Assembly (NCBI RefSeq): GCF_004359985.1 | Contig: NZ_SMRO01000003.1 | Coordinates: forward strand, 604,206-668,205 | From: Paraburkholderia flava | GTDB lineage: Bacteria; Pseudomonadota; Gammaproteobacteria; Burkholderiales; Burkholderiaceae | Direction: 5' to 3' | Length of the DNA stretch: 64,000 nt | Shown: positions 26,444-35,286 of the stretch, one piece after another | Layout: each line of letters begins with the position of its first letter | Numbering within the stretch: the stretch's first letter is position 1 | Notes under the pieces: generated by a model | Told to the model about the DNA's origin: nothing | Seen by the model: only the letters and a program-made list of their open reading frames with translations | The model's database searches: none | Program-made: the position numbers and the translations under genes

Positions 26444-26968
26444 TCAGGCTGCGCTGAGCGCCTTCTGGAGCAACTGGTCGAGCTCGGCGAACTGCGGCTC
26501 GCCGACATAGCGCTTCAGGATCTTGCCGTTCTTGTCGACGACAAAAGTGGTCGGCGTCAGTTGAACATTGCCGAACTGCTTCGCGGCGGAGCCGTCGTCC
26601 ATTGCGACCTTGAACGGAAGCTGGCGCGTCTGCGTGTAGTTCGTCACGTACATCGGCGCGTCGTAGTTCATCGCGACCGCGACGAACTCGAGCCCTTGGC
26701 CCTTGAAGCGGTTGTACGTGTTGACCATCTGCGGCATTTCCTTCATGCAGGTGTCGCAGTTCGTCGCCCAGAAGTTGATCAGATAGACCTTACCCTTCAG
26801 GTCGCTGGTCGACACTTTCTGGCCGGACAGCAGCGTGAACGTCGCATCGGGGACGTGCTGCTGGCTGCCGAACGCGAAATAGCCGGCAGTCGCGATTGCG
26901 ACGGCGACCACGGCGGCCGCGATATAGCGGAACGGGCCGGCACGTCGGGTAACAGGAGTAGGGCTCAT
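26444..26968 (-). CDS. TlpA-like thioredoxin-fold protein, membrane-anchored
   Basis: A 174-residue periplasmic thiol protein. A signal anchor (FRYIAAAVVAVAIATAGYFAF, about 14-33) is followed by a redoxin/TlpA domain with the active-site pair C71-DT-C74 in WATNCDTCMKEMP and a cis-proline loop LTPTTFVVD. It probably reduces disulfides in apocytochromes c or another exported protein. The ATG at 26968 gives a compact signal sequence; the frame continues to 27013 without a better start. It is convergent with dctD and divergent from the lipoprotein gene. Confidence 0.88.
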   Translation of the reverse strand: MSPTPVTRRAGPFRYIAAAVVAVAIATAGYFAFGSQQHVPDATFTLLSGQKVSTSDLKGKVYLINFWATNCDTCMKEMPQMVNTYNRFKGQGLEFVAVAMNYDAPMYVTNYTQTRQLPFKVAMDDGSAAKQFGNVQLTPTTFVVDKNGKILKRYVGEPQFAELDQLLQKALSAA

Positions 26969-27116
26969 GAGCAGACCTCGGATAGCGCGGGGCGCTGAAA
27001 CGGCATGGGGCATTCAGATAGCGTCCGTATTGTAGCGTCAATCCCGGAACGCGGCATCGCGGCGGGCATCGGCGGATAATGTGTTTTTCGTTTCTGTCCT
27101 TTGGCTTTCAGGTCTC

Positions 27117-27713
27117 ATGTTCCAGTCTGTTTTTCGTTTCCTTTCCTCTGGTGTCGCGCAATCCTTGTTTCGTCGTCGATCGGCCGTTCGTGCCGCGCTT
27201 TATGCGGCCGCTGCCGGCGTCGCGCTGGCTGCCTGCTCGCCGACCTACGACTGGCGCACGGTCATGAACGACGATAACGGCTACACCGTCGATCTGCCGG
27301 CCAAGCCGAGTGACGACGAGCGGCAGATCGTCATCGGCGGCACGTCGATGACGATGCGGATGCAGGTCGCCGAAGCCGACCATACGGTGTTCGCTGTCGG
27401 TACCGTGATGCTGCCGTCCGACGATCCGCAGATGCAGCGCGCAGCGCTCGACTTCCTGCGCTCGGGGCTCGCGCGCAACGTCGGCGCGGCGCCCGACGCG
27501 CACGCCGCGCAGATTCCGCTGGCAGTGGGCGGCCAGGTTCCCGGTATCGAGATGACGTACAGCGGCAAGGCCGGCGCGAAGCAGGAGCAGCGGATCATCC
27601 ATGTACGGCTCGTCGCGCGCGGGCGTCACGTGTATCAGGCGGCGATCATCGGGAGCGCGGAGCCGCCGCAGGAGCAGGTCGACCAGTTTTTTTCGTCGTT
27701 CAAACTTTTTTGA
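27117..27713 (+). CDS. putative lipoprotein of unknown function
   Basis: A 198-residue protein with a basic N-terminus, a hydrophobic stretch (ALYAAAAGVALAAC) and a lipobox with C40 as the acylation site. The mature part is a small alpha/beta domain (YTVDLPAKPSDDERQI, then FAVGTVMLPSDDP, then IHVRLVARGRHVYQAAIIG), similar to the eukaryotic PsbP/DcrB-like periplasmic fold. The ATG at 27117 (MFQSVFRFL) is favoured over 27081 because it keeps the lipobox near the family distance. Unknown role, single gene. Confidence 0.75.
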   Translation: MFQSVFRFLSSGVAQSLFRRRSAVRAALYAAAAGVALAACSPTYDWRTVMNDDNGYTVDLPAKPSDDERQIVIGGTSMTMRMQVAEADHTVFAVGTVMLPSDDPQMQRAALDFLRSGLARNVGAAPDAHAAQIPLAVGGQVPGIEMTYSGKAGAKQEQRIIHVRLVARGRHVYQAAIIGSAEPPQEQVDQFFSSFKLF

Positions 27714-28065
27714 TGGGGCGACGCCGGCTCGAAATCGGCCGGTTGCAAAGGTTGGCTCCGGATTCGCACTGAAAGTTCCGCCGTAGCTTATTGCGCTAAT
27801 AGGCGGATTTAATGGGGATTTTTTTGTTACCCACAGGGCTTGTGGATAACTTTGTTGAAAACTCCTCGCGGTGTCGTCCTGAGGCCCGTCCGGTGGGCAT
27901 CGAGACGGTTTGCCTGAGATCTCGGCATCGAAAAAAAGACAATAAAATCAATGATCTTGAAGATCGGGTTAACGTGGACCTTTCAGTTGTATCGAAATCT
28001 GATCGATGCGTGTCTGTGTGCATAAGTCAAGTCTTGACAGCCGTTTTTTGCCCTTTCTTGACCAT
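27714..28065. other. AT-rich intergenic region with paired DnaA-box-like element
   Basis: A 352-bp noncoding region, clearly AT-richer than its neighbours, between two converging genes. It contains the inverted DnaA-box pair described separately, a poly-A stretch (27931-27938) and a TTGAC word near 28034. No gene is supported in it; convergent gene ends usually need little spacing, so its length is notable. Confidence 0.5.
27827..27849. repeat. inverted pair of DnaA-box-like 9-mers
   Basis: TTACCCACA (27827-27835, one mismatch to the DnaA box TTATCCACA) and TGTGGATAA (27841-27849, an exact reverse complement of the box) face each other across five bases (GGGCT). The pair could bind DnaA or simply fold as a hairpin. 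Confidence 0.5.
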
Positions 28066-29619
28066 TCATCGCCCGGCCATTGCCCTTCGATACTGCACCG
28101 CTTCGGCAACCTGGCCCCCGTTTGGTATGTCGTCGCCGGCGAGATCGGCGATCGTCCGGGCGACTTTGAGCACCCGGTAGTAAGCGCGCGCTGACCAGCC
28201 GAAACGTTCGCCTGCGTCGCGCAGCAGCGCTTCGCCGTCGGCGTTCGGCCGACAGACCTCATCGACTTCACGGCCGCTCAGTTCGCGATTGGTTTTGCCT
28301 TGTCGTGCGAGTTGCCGGTCGCGCGCGACGCGCACCCGTTGCGCGATCGATGCGCTCGACTCGCCTACCATCGACGAGCGAGCCGATAGCTCGGCGGGCG
28401 ACAGCGCAGGAATCTCGAGCTGGATATCGATACGATCGAGCAGCGGTCCCGACAGCTTGCGCAGATAGCGCGCTGCGTTATCGGGCGTGCAGCGGCAGCG
28501 GCCGTTCGGGTCACCGCGCCAGCCGCACGGGCAGGGGTTCATCGCTGCGACGAGCTGGCACGCGGCGGGGAAGTCGGTTTGCCACGCCGCGCGCGAGATC
28601 GTGATGCGGCCGGCTTCGAGCGGTTCTCTTAGCGTCTCGAGGACATGACGATCGAACTCGGGCAGTTCGTCGAGGAAGAGCACGCCTAAATGTGCGAGGG
28701 TGATTTCGCCGGGCTGCGGCGGATTGCGTCCGCCGACCAGCGCGCCGGCGCTCGACGAATGATGCGGCGCGCGGAACGGCCTGCGCCGCCAGTGTGCCGG
28801 CGAGAAGCCGGCCGCGCTCGCGGACAGCAACGCGGCAGAGGTCAATGCCTCGTCGTCGCTCATTGGCGGCAACAGGCCGGGCAAGCGCGCCGCGAGCATC
28901 GATTTGCCCGCGCCAGGCGGCCCGACCATCAACACGTGGTGACCGCCAGCGGCGGCAACTTCCAGCGCTCGCCGCGCTGCGCGCTGGCCGATCACGTCGA
29001 GCATGTCGGGCAGCGGTGCGGAGGGCGTGTTTTCAACGCTGACGGGAGGCTGCGCAGGCGAAAGACGCCCGTCTTCCGAACCCGCGAGATGTGCGCAGAG
29101 CGACAACAGATCCGGCGCACCGTAGACGACGACACCGGGCACAAGCGCAGCTTCCTGCGCGCTCGCGGCAGGCAGATACAGTTCGGCAGTGTGGTCCGGC
29201 GGCGTTTCATGTTCATGCGCGATGCTGCGCGCGACACCGCACGCCATCGCGAAGGCGCCACGCATCGGACGCAGCGCACCCGTCAGCGACAGCTCACCCG
29301 CGAACTCGCGATGCAGCAGCGACTCAGCGGGTAACTGGCCGCTTGCGGCGAGGATGCCGAGCGCGATCGGTAAATCGAAGCGGCCCGATTCCTTCGGGAG
29401 GTCGGCGGGCGCGAGATTGACCGTGATGCGGCGAACGGGGAAATCGAGGCCGCAGTTCTGCAGCGCCGCCCGCACGCGTTCGCGGCTTTCGCGAACTTCG
29501 AGATCCGGTAGGCCGACGATCGAAAACGACGGCAGCCCGTTCGCGAGATGAACCTCGACGGTTACTTCTGGCGCGCGGCCAGAGGCCGGCGCGCGACTGC
29601 GCACCACGGCAAGCGACAT
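28066..29619 (-). CDS. comM: YifB/ComM family Mg-chelatase-like AAA ATPase
   Basis: A 517-residue protein of the ComM family, a hexameric helicase that drives branch migration during natural transformation. An N-terminal Lon-protease-like domain (residues about 1-170; SFSIVGLPDLEVRESRERV) precedes the AAA+ core, with Walker A GPPGAGKSMLAARL near 232, the ISRAAWQTDFPAACQLVAAMNPCPCG segment and a C-terminal helical domain with RAYYRVLKVARTIADL. The CPCGWRGDPNGRCRCTPDN cysteines form the small zinc site typical of the family. It lies 98 bp after ubiK on the same strand. Confidence 0.93.
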   Translation of the reverse strand: MSLAVVRSRAPASGRAPEVTVEVHLANGLPSFSIVGLPDLEVRESRERVRAALQNCGLDFPVRRITVNLAPADLPKESGRFDLPIALGILAASGQLPAESLLHREFAGELSLTGALRPMRGAFAMACGVARSIAHEHETPPDHTAELYLPAASAQEAALVPGVVVYGAPDLLSLCAHLAGSEDGRLSPAQPPVSVENTPSAPLPDMLDVIGQRAARRALEVAAAGGHHVLMVGPPGAGKSMLAARLPGLLPPMSDDEALTSAALLSASAAGFSPAHWRRRPFRAPHHSSSAGALVGGRNPPQPGEITLAHLGVLFLDELPEFDRHVLETLREPLEAGRITISRAAWQTDFPAACQLVAAMNPCPCGWRGDPNGRCRCTPDNAARYLRKLSGPLLDRIDIQLEIPALSPAELSARSSMVGESSASIAQRVRVARDRQLARQGKTNRELSGREVDEVCRPNADGEALLRDAGERFGWSARAYYRVLKVARTIADLAGDDIPNGGQVAEAVQYRRAMAGR

Positions 29620-29717
29620 GTTTTCTCCGTCGGACCGTGCGCCCTGCGGCGCACCTTTCTCTAGAACACTGACGACGTCATGGCTCGCTTGCCGATGAGG
29701 CGTAGATCAGCGGGAGA

Positions 29718-29972
29718 TCAGGACGACTGCGTAACGGGCAGCTTCTGTTCGAGTTCCGCGACCCGCCGTTCGAGTTCCTCGAGCCGGGAGCGCGTGCGCA
29801 CCAGCACCTGGGTTTGCGTGTCGAATTCCTCGCGCGTTACGAGGTCGAGTTTCGAAAAGCCTTGCGACAGCATCGCCTTGACGTTGCGCTCCACGTCTTT
29901 CGCCGGCGAGTTCTTGAGCAGATCGCTGATACGCGCCTGAAAGTCGTTGAAGACGTCGTTCGGTTGTTTCAT
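29718..29972 (-). CDS. ubiK: ubiquinone biosynthesis accessory factor UbiK (BMFP)
   Basis: An 84-residue protein of the BMFP/YqiC family. It has an N-terminal helix (FNDFQARISDLLKNSPA) and a long C-terminal coiled coil (TRSRLEELERRVAELEQKL) by which the protein trimerises. UbiK helps the Ubi complex make ubiquinone under aerobic growth. The ATG at 29972 (MKQPNDVF) is the family start; the upstream frame is noncoding and overlaps the glnK control region. Confidence 0.92.
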   Translation of the reverse strand: MKQPNDVFNDFQARISDLLKNSPAKDVERNVKAMLSQGFSKLDLVTREEFDTQTQVLVRTRSRLEELERRVAELEQKLPVTQSS

Positions 29973-30038
29973 CGTAAATCCCCTTGATTGCACAAAAACC
30001 GTGCGTGTTTCATTACCGCTGTGCCCCGCATCGGCGCG

Positions 30039-30097
30039 TGACCGATGCTGGTGCATCGATGATGGGCGCCGGCTGACGGATGAACGCGTTTGGTGCG
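30039..30097 (+). promoter_or_regulatory. tandem NtrC-like enhancer sites
   Basis: TGACCGATGCTGGTGCA (30039-30055) and TGAACGCGTTTGGTGCG (30081-30097) each keep the TGGTGC right half of the NtrC site and part of the left half (consensus TGCACY-N5-TGGTGCA). They are 42 bp apart, four helical turns, and 140-200 bp upstream of the sigma-54 promoter. Confidence 0.5.
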
Positions 30098-30234
30098 CAC
30101 CCCGATGCCCGACCCTTGCGTTCACTCTAGCAACGATCCACGCGGCATGCCACCGCCCACCGCGTACGTTGGCCGTTCGGCCAGTCCCGCCGACAACCCT
30201 CCGCAGCACCGCGGGCGACAGTCTGCCACACACA

Positions 30235-30250
30235 TGGCATGCGAGTTGCT
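30235..30250 (+). promoter_or_regulatory. sigma-54 promoter of glnK-amtB
   Basis: TGGCATGCGAGTTGCT fits the -24/-12 consensus (GG at 30236-30237, GC at 30248-30249). glnK-amtB operons are classically driven by sigma-54 and phospho-NtrC under nitrogen limitation. Confidence 0.8.
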
Positions 30251-30375
30251 GTTACTGCCCCGCGCGCATCCCGGGCGACCGGACGGCGCAGAAAAAGCGA
30301 TCCGGCAAACGGGTTGCCCTGTCGACGTACCACGCAAACGGGTTACCAGAAAGTTACGCAGCAATTACGGGTTAG

Positions 30376-30744
<369 letters not shown>

Positions 30745-30770
30745 AAAAACAGCGACAAGAGGAAACAGAG

Positions 30771-32279
30771 ATGCGCAAATTATTGATGTCCCTGCTGATG
30801 GCAGGTTCGCTGGTCGCGGGCGGTATCGGCGCCGCGCTGGCGGATGACGCTTCGGCGCCCGTTGCCGCATCGGCTGCCGCTTCCGCGACGGCAAGCGCGC
30901 CGGACGCATCGGCTGCAGCGCCCGCTTCGGCACCTGCCGCCGACGCTTCCGCCGCCCCCGCGGCGAGCGCCGCCGCAGCACCTGACGCATCGGCTGCTTC
31001 GGCCGCTGCCGCAGCCGCCGCTCCCGCTGCGCCGACCGCACCGTTCTCGGTCGATTCGTCGAAGATCAACTCGGGCGACACCGCGTGGATGCTGACCTCC
31101 ACCGCGCTCGTGCTGTTCATGACGATTCCGGGCCTCGCGCTGTTCTATGCGGGCATGGTCCGCAAGAAGAACGTGCTGGCGACGCTGATGCAAAGCTTCG
31201 CGATCACCTGCGTCGTGACGATCATCTGGACCGTCATCGGCTACAGCCTTGCGTTCACGCCGGGCGGCTCGTTCATCGGCGGCTTCTCGCGGGTCTTCCT
31301 GTCGGGCATGAACTACATCAAGGGCGACAAGGCCACGACGCTGACCGTCAGCCATCTGGCCACGTCGATTCCGGAATCGGTCTACTTCGTCTACCAGATG
31401 ACGTTCGCGATCATCACGCCGGCGCTGATCACCGGTGCGTTCGCCGACCGGATGAAGTTCTCGTCGATGCTCGTGTTCATGTCGCTGTGGTCGATCATCG
31501 TCTACTCGCCGATCGCGCACATGGTGTGGGAACCGACCGGCTGGCTGGCCAGCGCGGGCATCCTGGACTTCGCGGGCGGCACGGTCGTGCACATCAACGC
31601 GGGTATCACGGGCCTCGTGTGCTGTCTGGTGCTCGGCAAGCGTGTCGGCTACGGCAAGGACGTGATGGCGCCGCACAACCTCGTGCTGACGCTGATCGGT
31701 GCATCGATGCTGTGGGTGGGCTGGTTCGGCTTCAACGCGGGCTCGGCAGTTGCGGCTGACGGCCGTGCCGGCTTCGCGATGCTGACGACGCAGATCGCAA
31801 CCGCGATGGCAGCACTCGGCTGGATGTTCGCCGAATGGATCGCGAAGGGTAAGCCGTCGGTGCTCGGCATCGTGTCGGGTGCGGTGGCGGGTCTGGTGGC
31901 GATTACGCCGGCTTCGGGTTTCGTCGGCGTGATCGGTGCGCTGGCGATCGGCCTTGTGGCAGGCGTGGTCTGCTTCTGGTCGGCGACGTGGCTCAAGCAC
32001 AAGTTCAAGTACGACGATTCGCTCGACGCGTTCGGCGTGCATGGCGTCGGCGGGATCATCGGTGCGCTGCTGACCGGTATTTTCGCGGTCAAGGACATCG
32101 GCGGCGCGGACGGCAGCGTGATCCTGCAGGCCAAGGGCGTGCTGACGACGCTGATCTACAGCGGCGTGGTGAGCTACATCCTGCTGAAGGTGATCGACAG
32201 GGTGATGGGCCTGCGCGTGACGGAAGAAGAGGAACGCGAAGGTCTCGACGTGGTGCTGCATGGCGAGCACGTCGAATAA
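30771..32279 (+). CDS. amtB: ammonium transporter AmtB
   Basis: A 502-residue Amt channel. A signal peptide (MRKLLMSLLMAGSLVAGG to ALA-DD, about residue 24) is followed by an about 65-residue linker made almost entirely of Ala, Ser, Pro and Asp, then the 11-helix Amt core (TAWMLTSTALVLFMTIPGLALFYAGMVRKKN; AGGTVVHINAG-type motif, here GGTVVHINAGITG; HGVGGIIGALLTG). The pore histidines are in VVHINAG and in GVHGVGG. It admits ammonium under nitrogen limitation and is blocked by the T-loop of GlnK. The low-complexity linker between signal sequence and TM1 is unusually long. Confidence 0.95.
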   Translation: MRKLLMSLLMAGSLVAGGIGAALADDASAPVAASAAASATASAPDASAAAPASAPAADASAAPAASAAAAPDASAASAAAAAAAPAAPTAPFSVDSSKINSGDTAWMLTSTALVLFMTIPGLALFYAGMVRKKNVLATLMQSFAITCVVTIIWTVIGYSLAFTPGGSFIGGFSRVFLSGMNYIKGDKATTLTVSHLATSIPESVYFVYQMTFAIITPALITGAFADRMKFSSMLVFMSLWSIIVYSPIAHMVWEPTGWLASAGILDFAGGTVVHINAGITGLVCCLVLGKRVGYGKDVMAPHNLVLTLIGASMLWVGWFGFNAGSAVAADGRAGFAMLTTQIATAMAALGWMFAEWIAKGKPSVLGIVSGAVAGLVAITPASGFVGVIGALAIGLVAGVVCFWSATWLKHKFKYDDSLDAFGVHGVGGIIGALLTGIFAVKDIGGADGSVILQAKGVLTTLIYSGVVSYILLKVIDRVMGLRVTEEEEREGLDVVLHGEHVE

Positions 32280-32310
32280 GCGGATTTAACGGTAACAGGT
32301 AAGAGCAGCA

Positions 32311-32346
32311 GATTCGTCCGGCATGCGAGACCCTGCCGGACGAATC
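32311..32346 (+). repeat. 12-bp inverted repeat after amtB
   Basis: GATTCGTCCGGC and GCCGGACGAATC form a perfect 12-bp stem with a 12-base loop, 31 bases after the amtB stop. It stands directly before a U-tailed terminator and probably acts as a 3'-end stabiliser or first terminator stem. Confidence 0.65.
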
Positions 32347-32361
32347 AGGCGCAGCGAACTG

Positions 32362-32386
32362 GCCCGCCCCTCGGCGGGCTTTTTTT
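32362..32386 (+). terminator. intrinsic terminator of glnK-amtB
   Basis: GCCCGCC / GGCGGGC stem with a short loop followed by seven T residues (32380-32386). The remainder of 32280-32629 up to gshA shows no gene; it includes a CCCTTTAAAGGG palindrome (32435-32446) and a C-rich leader. Confidence 0.85.
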
Positions 32387-32629
32387 CGTCCGTTGAACAG
32401 GCGTTGCAGGCATCTCCCAGGTGCCGCCGTTCTCCCTTTAAAGGGGCGACAGCCCCGTCCCAAGCCGCCAGCCGGCCGCCCCCGATAATCACGCGCTATC
32501 GCAGCGATATAAAACCTTGCTGACAGCAGGGTGGATGCGGGCTTGCGACTTGCGAGATCATCCCAACATGCAGGGGGCAAATACCCCGCTACCCTCTTAC
32601 AATCGTTGCTTTAAGCCCGTGAGTGCTCA

Positions 32630-33919
32630 ATGGTTCCGCACCTTGTCACCGCGTTGAATGGTCCGCTGCTCGAACTCGAGCGACGGATTCTCGACGCCAC
32701 GCCTGCCATCGAACGCTGGTTCCGGCTCGAATGGCAGGAACATACGCCGCCGTTCTACTGTTCGGTGGATCTGCGCAACGCCGGCTTCAAGCTGGCGCCC
32801 GTCGACACGAACCTGTTTCCCGGCGCATTCAACAATCTGCCGCAGGAAGTGCTGCCGCTCGCCGTCCAGGCGGCGATGGCCTCGATCGAAAAAATCTGCC
32901 CGGACGCAAAAAATCTGCTGGTGATTCCGGAGCGTCACACACGCAACGCGTTTTATCTGGAGAATGTCGCCCGGCTCGCGATGATCATGCGCCAGGCCGG
33001 CCTGAACGTCCGCTTCGGCACGCTCGACGAAAGCATCTCCGGCCCGGTGACGATCGCGTTGTCCGACGGCCAGAAGCTCGTGCTCGAACCGCTCGAACGT
33101 TCGACGCGCCGGCTCGGCCTGAAGAATTTCGATCCGTGCTCGATCCTGCTGAATAACGATCTGTCGGGCGGTATCCCGCCCGTGCTCGAAAATCTGCACG
33201 AGCAGTATCTGCTGCCACCGCTGCATGCGGCGTGGGCAGTGCGCCGCAAGTCGACGCACTTCTCGTGCTACGACGAAGTCGCGAAGAAGTTTTCGAAGAT
33301 GGTCGACATCGATCCGTGGATGATCAACCCGTATTTCGCGCACGTCGAAGATGTCGACTTCCAGGCGCGCACCGGCGAGCAACCGCTGGCCGATGCGATC
33401 GACGGCGTGCTGAAGAAGATCGCGAAGAAGTATCGCGAGTACGGCATCTCCGAGAAGCCGTACGTCGTCATCAAGTCCGATGCGGGCACGTACGGAATGG
33501 GTGTGACGACGGTGCACGATGCATCGGAAGTCGCGTCGCTGACCGCGCGCGAGCGCACGAAGATGTCGGCGACGAAAGAAGGCCTTAACGTTCGCGACGT
33601 GATCGTGCAGGAAGGCGTGTACACGTTCGAACGGATCGGCGAAGAGGTTGCCGAACCGGTCGTGTACATGATCGACCGGTACGTAGTCGGCGGTTTCTAT
33701 CGCGTGCACGGTAGCCGCGAACGCGATCAGAATCTGAACGCGCCCGGCATGCATTTCGTACCGCTAGGTTTCGAACACACGGCGCTGCCGGATGCGCATG
33801 CGAAACCCGGCGCTGCGCCGCCTAATCGCTTCTATATGTACGGTGTCGTCGCGCGGCTTGGATTGCTGGCAGCATCGGTGGAACTGGAAAGAACGGACCC
33901 GGAAGCCATTCAGGTCTGA
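32630..33919 (+). CDS. gshA: glutamate-cysteine ligase
   Basis: First enzyme of glutathione synthesis, joining the gamma-carboxyl of glutamate to cysteine. The 429-residue protein belongs to the betaproteobacterial GshA type, which is distinct from the enteric enzyme: it begins LNGPLLELERRILDA and has the FCSVDLRNAGFKLAPVDTNLFPGAFNNL-type segment (here CSVDLRNAGFKLAP, then VDTNLFPGGAFNN-like) and the ATP-grasp-like IKSDAGTYGMGVTTV and RVHGSRERDQNLNAPG segments. gshB follows 78 bp later on the same strand, so both steps are probably one operon. Confidence 0.93.
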   Translation: MVPHLVTALNGPLLELERRILDATPAIERWFRLEWQEHTPPFYCSVDLRNAGFKLAPVDTNLFPGAFNNLPQEVLPLAVQAAMASIEKICPDAKNLLVIPERHTRNAFYLENVARLAMIMRQAGLNVRFGTLDESISGPVTIALSDGQKLVLEPLERSTRRLGLKNFDPCSILLNNDLSGGIPPVLENLHEQYLLPPLHAAWAVRRKSTHFSCYDEVAKKFSKMVDIDPWMINPYFAHVEDVDFQARTGEQPLADAIDGVLKKIAKKYREYGISEKPYVVIKSDAGTYGMGVTTVHDASEVASLTARERTKMSATKEGLNVRDVIVQEGVYTFERIGEEVAEPVVYMIDRYVVGGFYRVHGSRERDQNLNAPGMHFVPLGFEHTALPDAHAKPGAAPPNRFYMYGVVARLGLLAASVELERTDPEAIQV

Positions 33920-33997
33920 CGTGCGCGGCGGCGTCAAGCTGCCCGCATGTCGATCGACCATCACAAGCGAAGCCCGCGAGGGCGCATCAGGGACTTC

Positions 33998-34954
33998 ATG
34001 GACATTCTCTTTATCGCGGACCCGTTGGACCGCTTCAAGATCTACAAGGACTCCACCTACGCGATGATGGCGGAGGCGGCGCGGCGTGGTCACACGCTGT
34101 ATGCGTGCGAGCCGGAAGATCTCGCGTGGACCGGCTCGGATGTCGAGGCGAACGCACGACGTTTTGCGATCGTCGGCGACGAGGCCGATGGCCACCGTTC
34201 GCCGTGGTACGAAGCGCAGTCGGCAGCGGTGCGGTCGCTGAAAAGCTTCGGCGCGGTGTTGATGCGCAAGGACCCGCCGTTCGACATGGAGTACGTCACG
34301 TCGACGTGGCTGCTCGAACTGGCCGAACGCGGCGGCGCGCGCATCTTCAACAAGCCGCAGGCGATCCGCGATCACTCGGAGAAGCTCGCGATCGGCGAGT
34401 TTCCGCAATTCGTGGCACCGACGCTGGTCACGCGCGACGCCGCGCGTCTGCGTGCGTTCCACGCGGAGCACGGCGACGTGATCCTGAAACCGCTCGACGG
34501 GATGGGCGGCATGGGCGTGTTTCGCGTGAAGGCCGACGGGATGAACCTCGGCTCGATCGTCGAGATGCTGAGTCACGATGGCGCGCGGTCGGTGATGGCG
34601 CAGAAGTTCATCCCCGAGATCAAGGCGGGCGACAAGCGCATCCTGCTGATCGGCGGCGAGCCGGTGCCGTATTCGCTTGCGCGGATTCCGCAGGGCAACG
34701 AAGTGCGCGGCAACCTGGCCGCAGGCGGCCTCGGTGTCGCGCAGCCGCTGACGCCACACGATCGCGAGATCGCCGCGACGCTCGGCCCTGTGCTCGCCGC
34801 TCGCGGCTTGTTGCTGGTCGGGCTCGACGCGATCGGCGACTGGCTGACCGAAGTGAACGTCACCAGCCCGACATGCTTCCGCGAAATCATGGATCAGACG
34901 GGCTTCGACGTCGCCGCGATGTTCATCGACGCGCTGGAGCGCGCGGCAGGCTGA
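33998..34954 (+). CDS. gshB: glutathione synthetase
   Basis: Second enzyme of glutathione synthesis, adding glycine to gamma-glutamylcysteine. The 318-residue ATP-grasp protein begins MDILFIADPLDRFKIYKDST, the family N-terminus, and carries the ATP-grasp lid and metal ligands: ILKPLDGMGGMGVFR, EIKAGDKRILLIGGEP and the magnesium-binding EVNVTSPT. The ATG at 33998 follows CAGGGACTT; an upstream start would add non-conserved residues. A G+C hairpin (35005-35026) follows about 50 bp after the stop. Confidence 0.95.
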   Translation: MDILFIADPLDRFKIYKDSTYAMMAEAARRGHTLYACEPEDLAWTGSDVEANARRFAIVGDEADGHRSPWYEAQSAAVRSLKSFGAVLMRKDPPFDMEYVTSTWLLELAERGGARIFNKPQAIRDHSEKLAIGEFPQFVAPTLVTRDAARLRAFHAEHGDVILKPLDGMGGMGVFRVKADGMNLGSIVEMLSHDGARSVMAQKFIPEIKAGDKRILLIGGEPVPYSLARIPQGNEVRGNLAAGGLGVAQPLTPHDREIAATLGPVLAARGLLLVGLDAIGDWLTEVNVTSPTCFREIMDQTGFDVAAMFIDALERAAG

Positions 34955-35286
34955 AGTAGAAGCGCAGCAACGGCGATCGCCGGGCATTGCAACAAACCGC
35001 AACACCGGCGGGCACGAACCCGCCGGAAGCGCGAAAATGGGCTGGTACAATGCCGGCTCCCGAGGCTTGCCCCCGGATGCCCGTCGCGTCTGACTAAAAC
35101 CTGACGAGGCTTCCGGCACCGGATGCCGGGCACGGTCACTGCATCGCGATCCATGAGTCGTTCGTGGACCGACGCATTCCGGCTCTTTCGACCATCGGCC
35201 GATCGAAAGGGTTGTCACAGGCGAACTGGCGCGCGGTCGCGCGCCGCGCCAGACCGCGAATCAGGCCGTTTAGCTGCAAGACTGAC
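34955..35286. other. intergenic region between gshB and the PTS genes
   Basis: 332 bp without a gene. It holds a perfect 8-bp hairpin (CCGGCGGG / CCCGCCGG, 35005-35026), likely ending the gsh message, and a TACAAT word at 35046-35051 that could be the -10 of the EIIA gene. No convincing -35 is visible. Confidence 0.4.

Noticed and set aside
27714-28065. Possible replication origin
   Set aside because: Only one pair of DnaA-like boxes and no dnaA, dnaN or parAB nearby.
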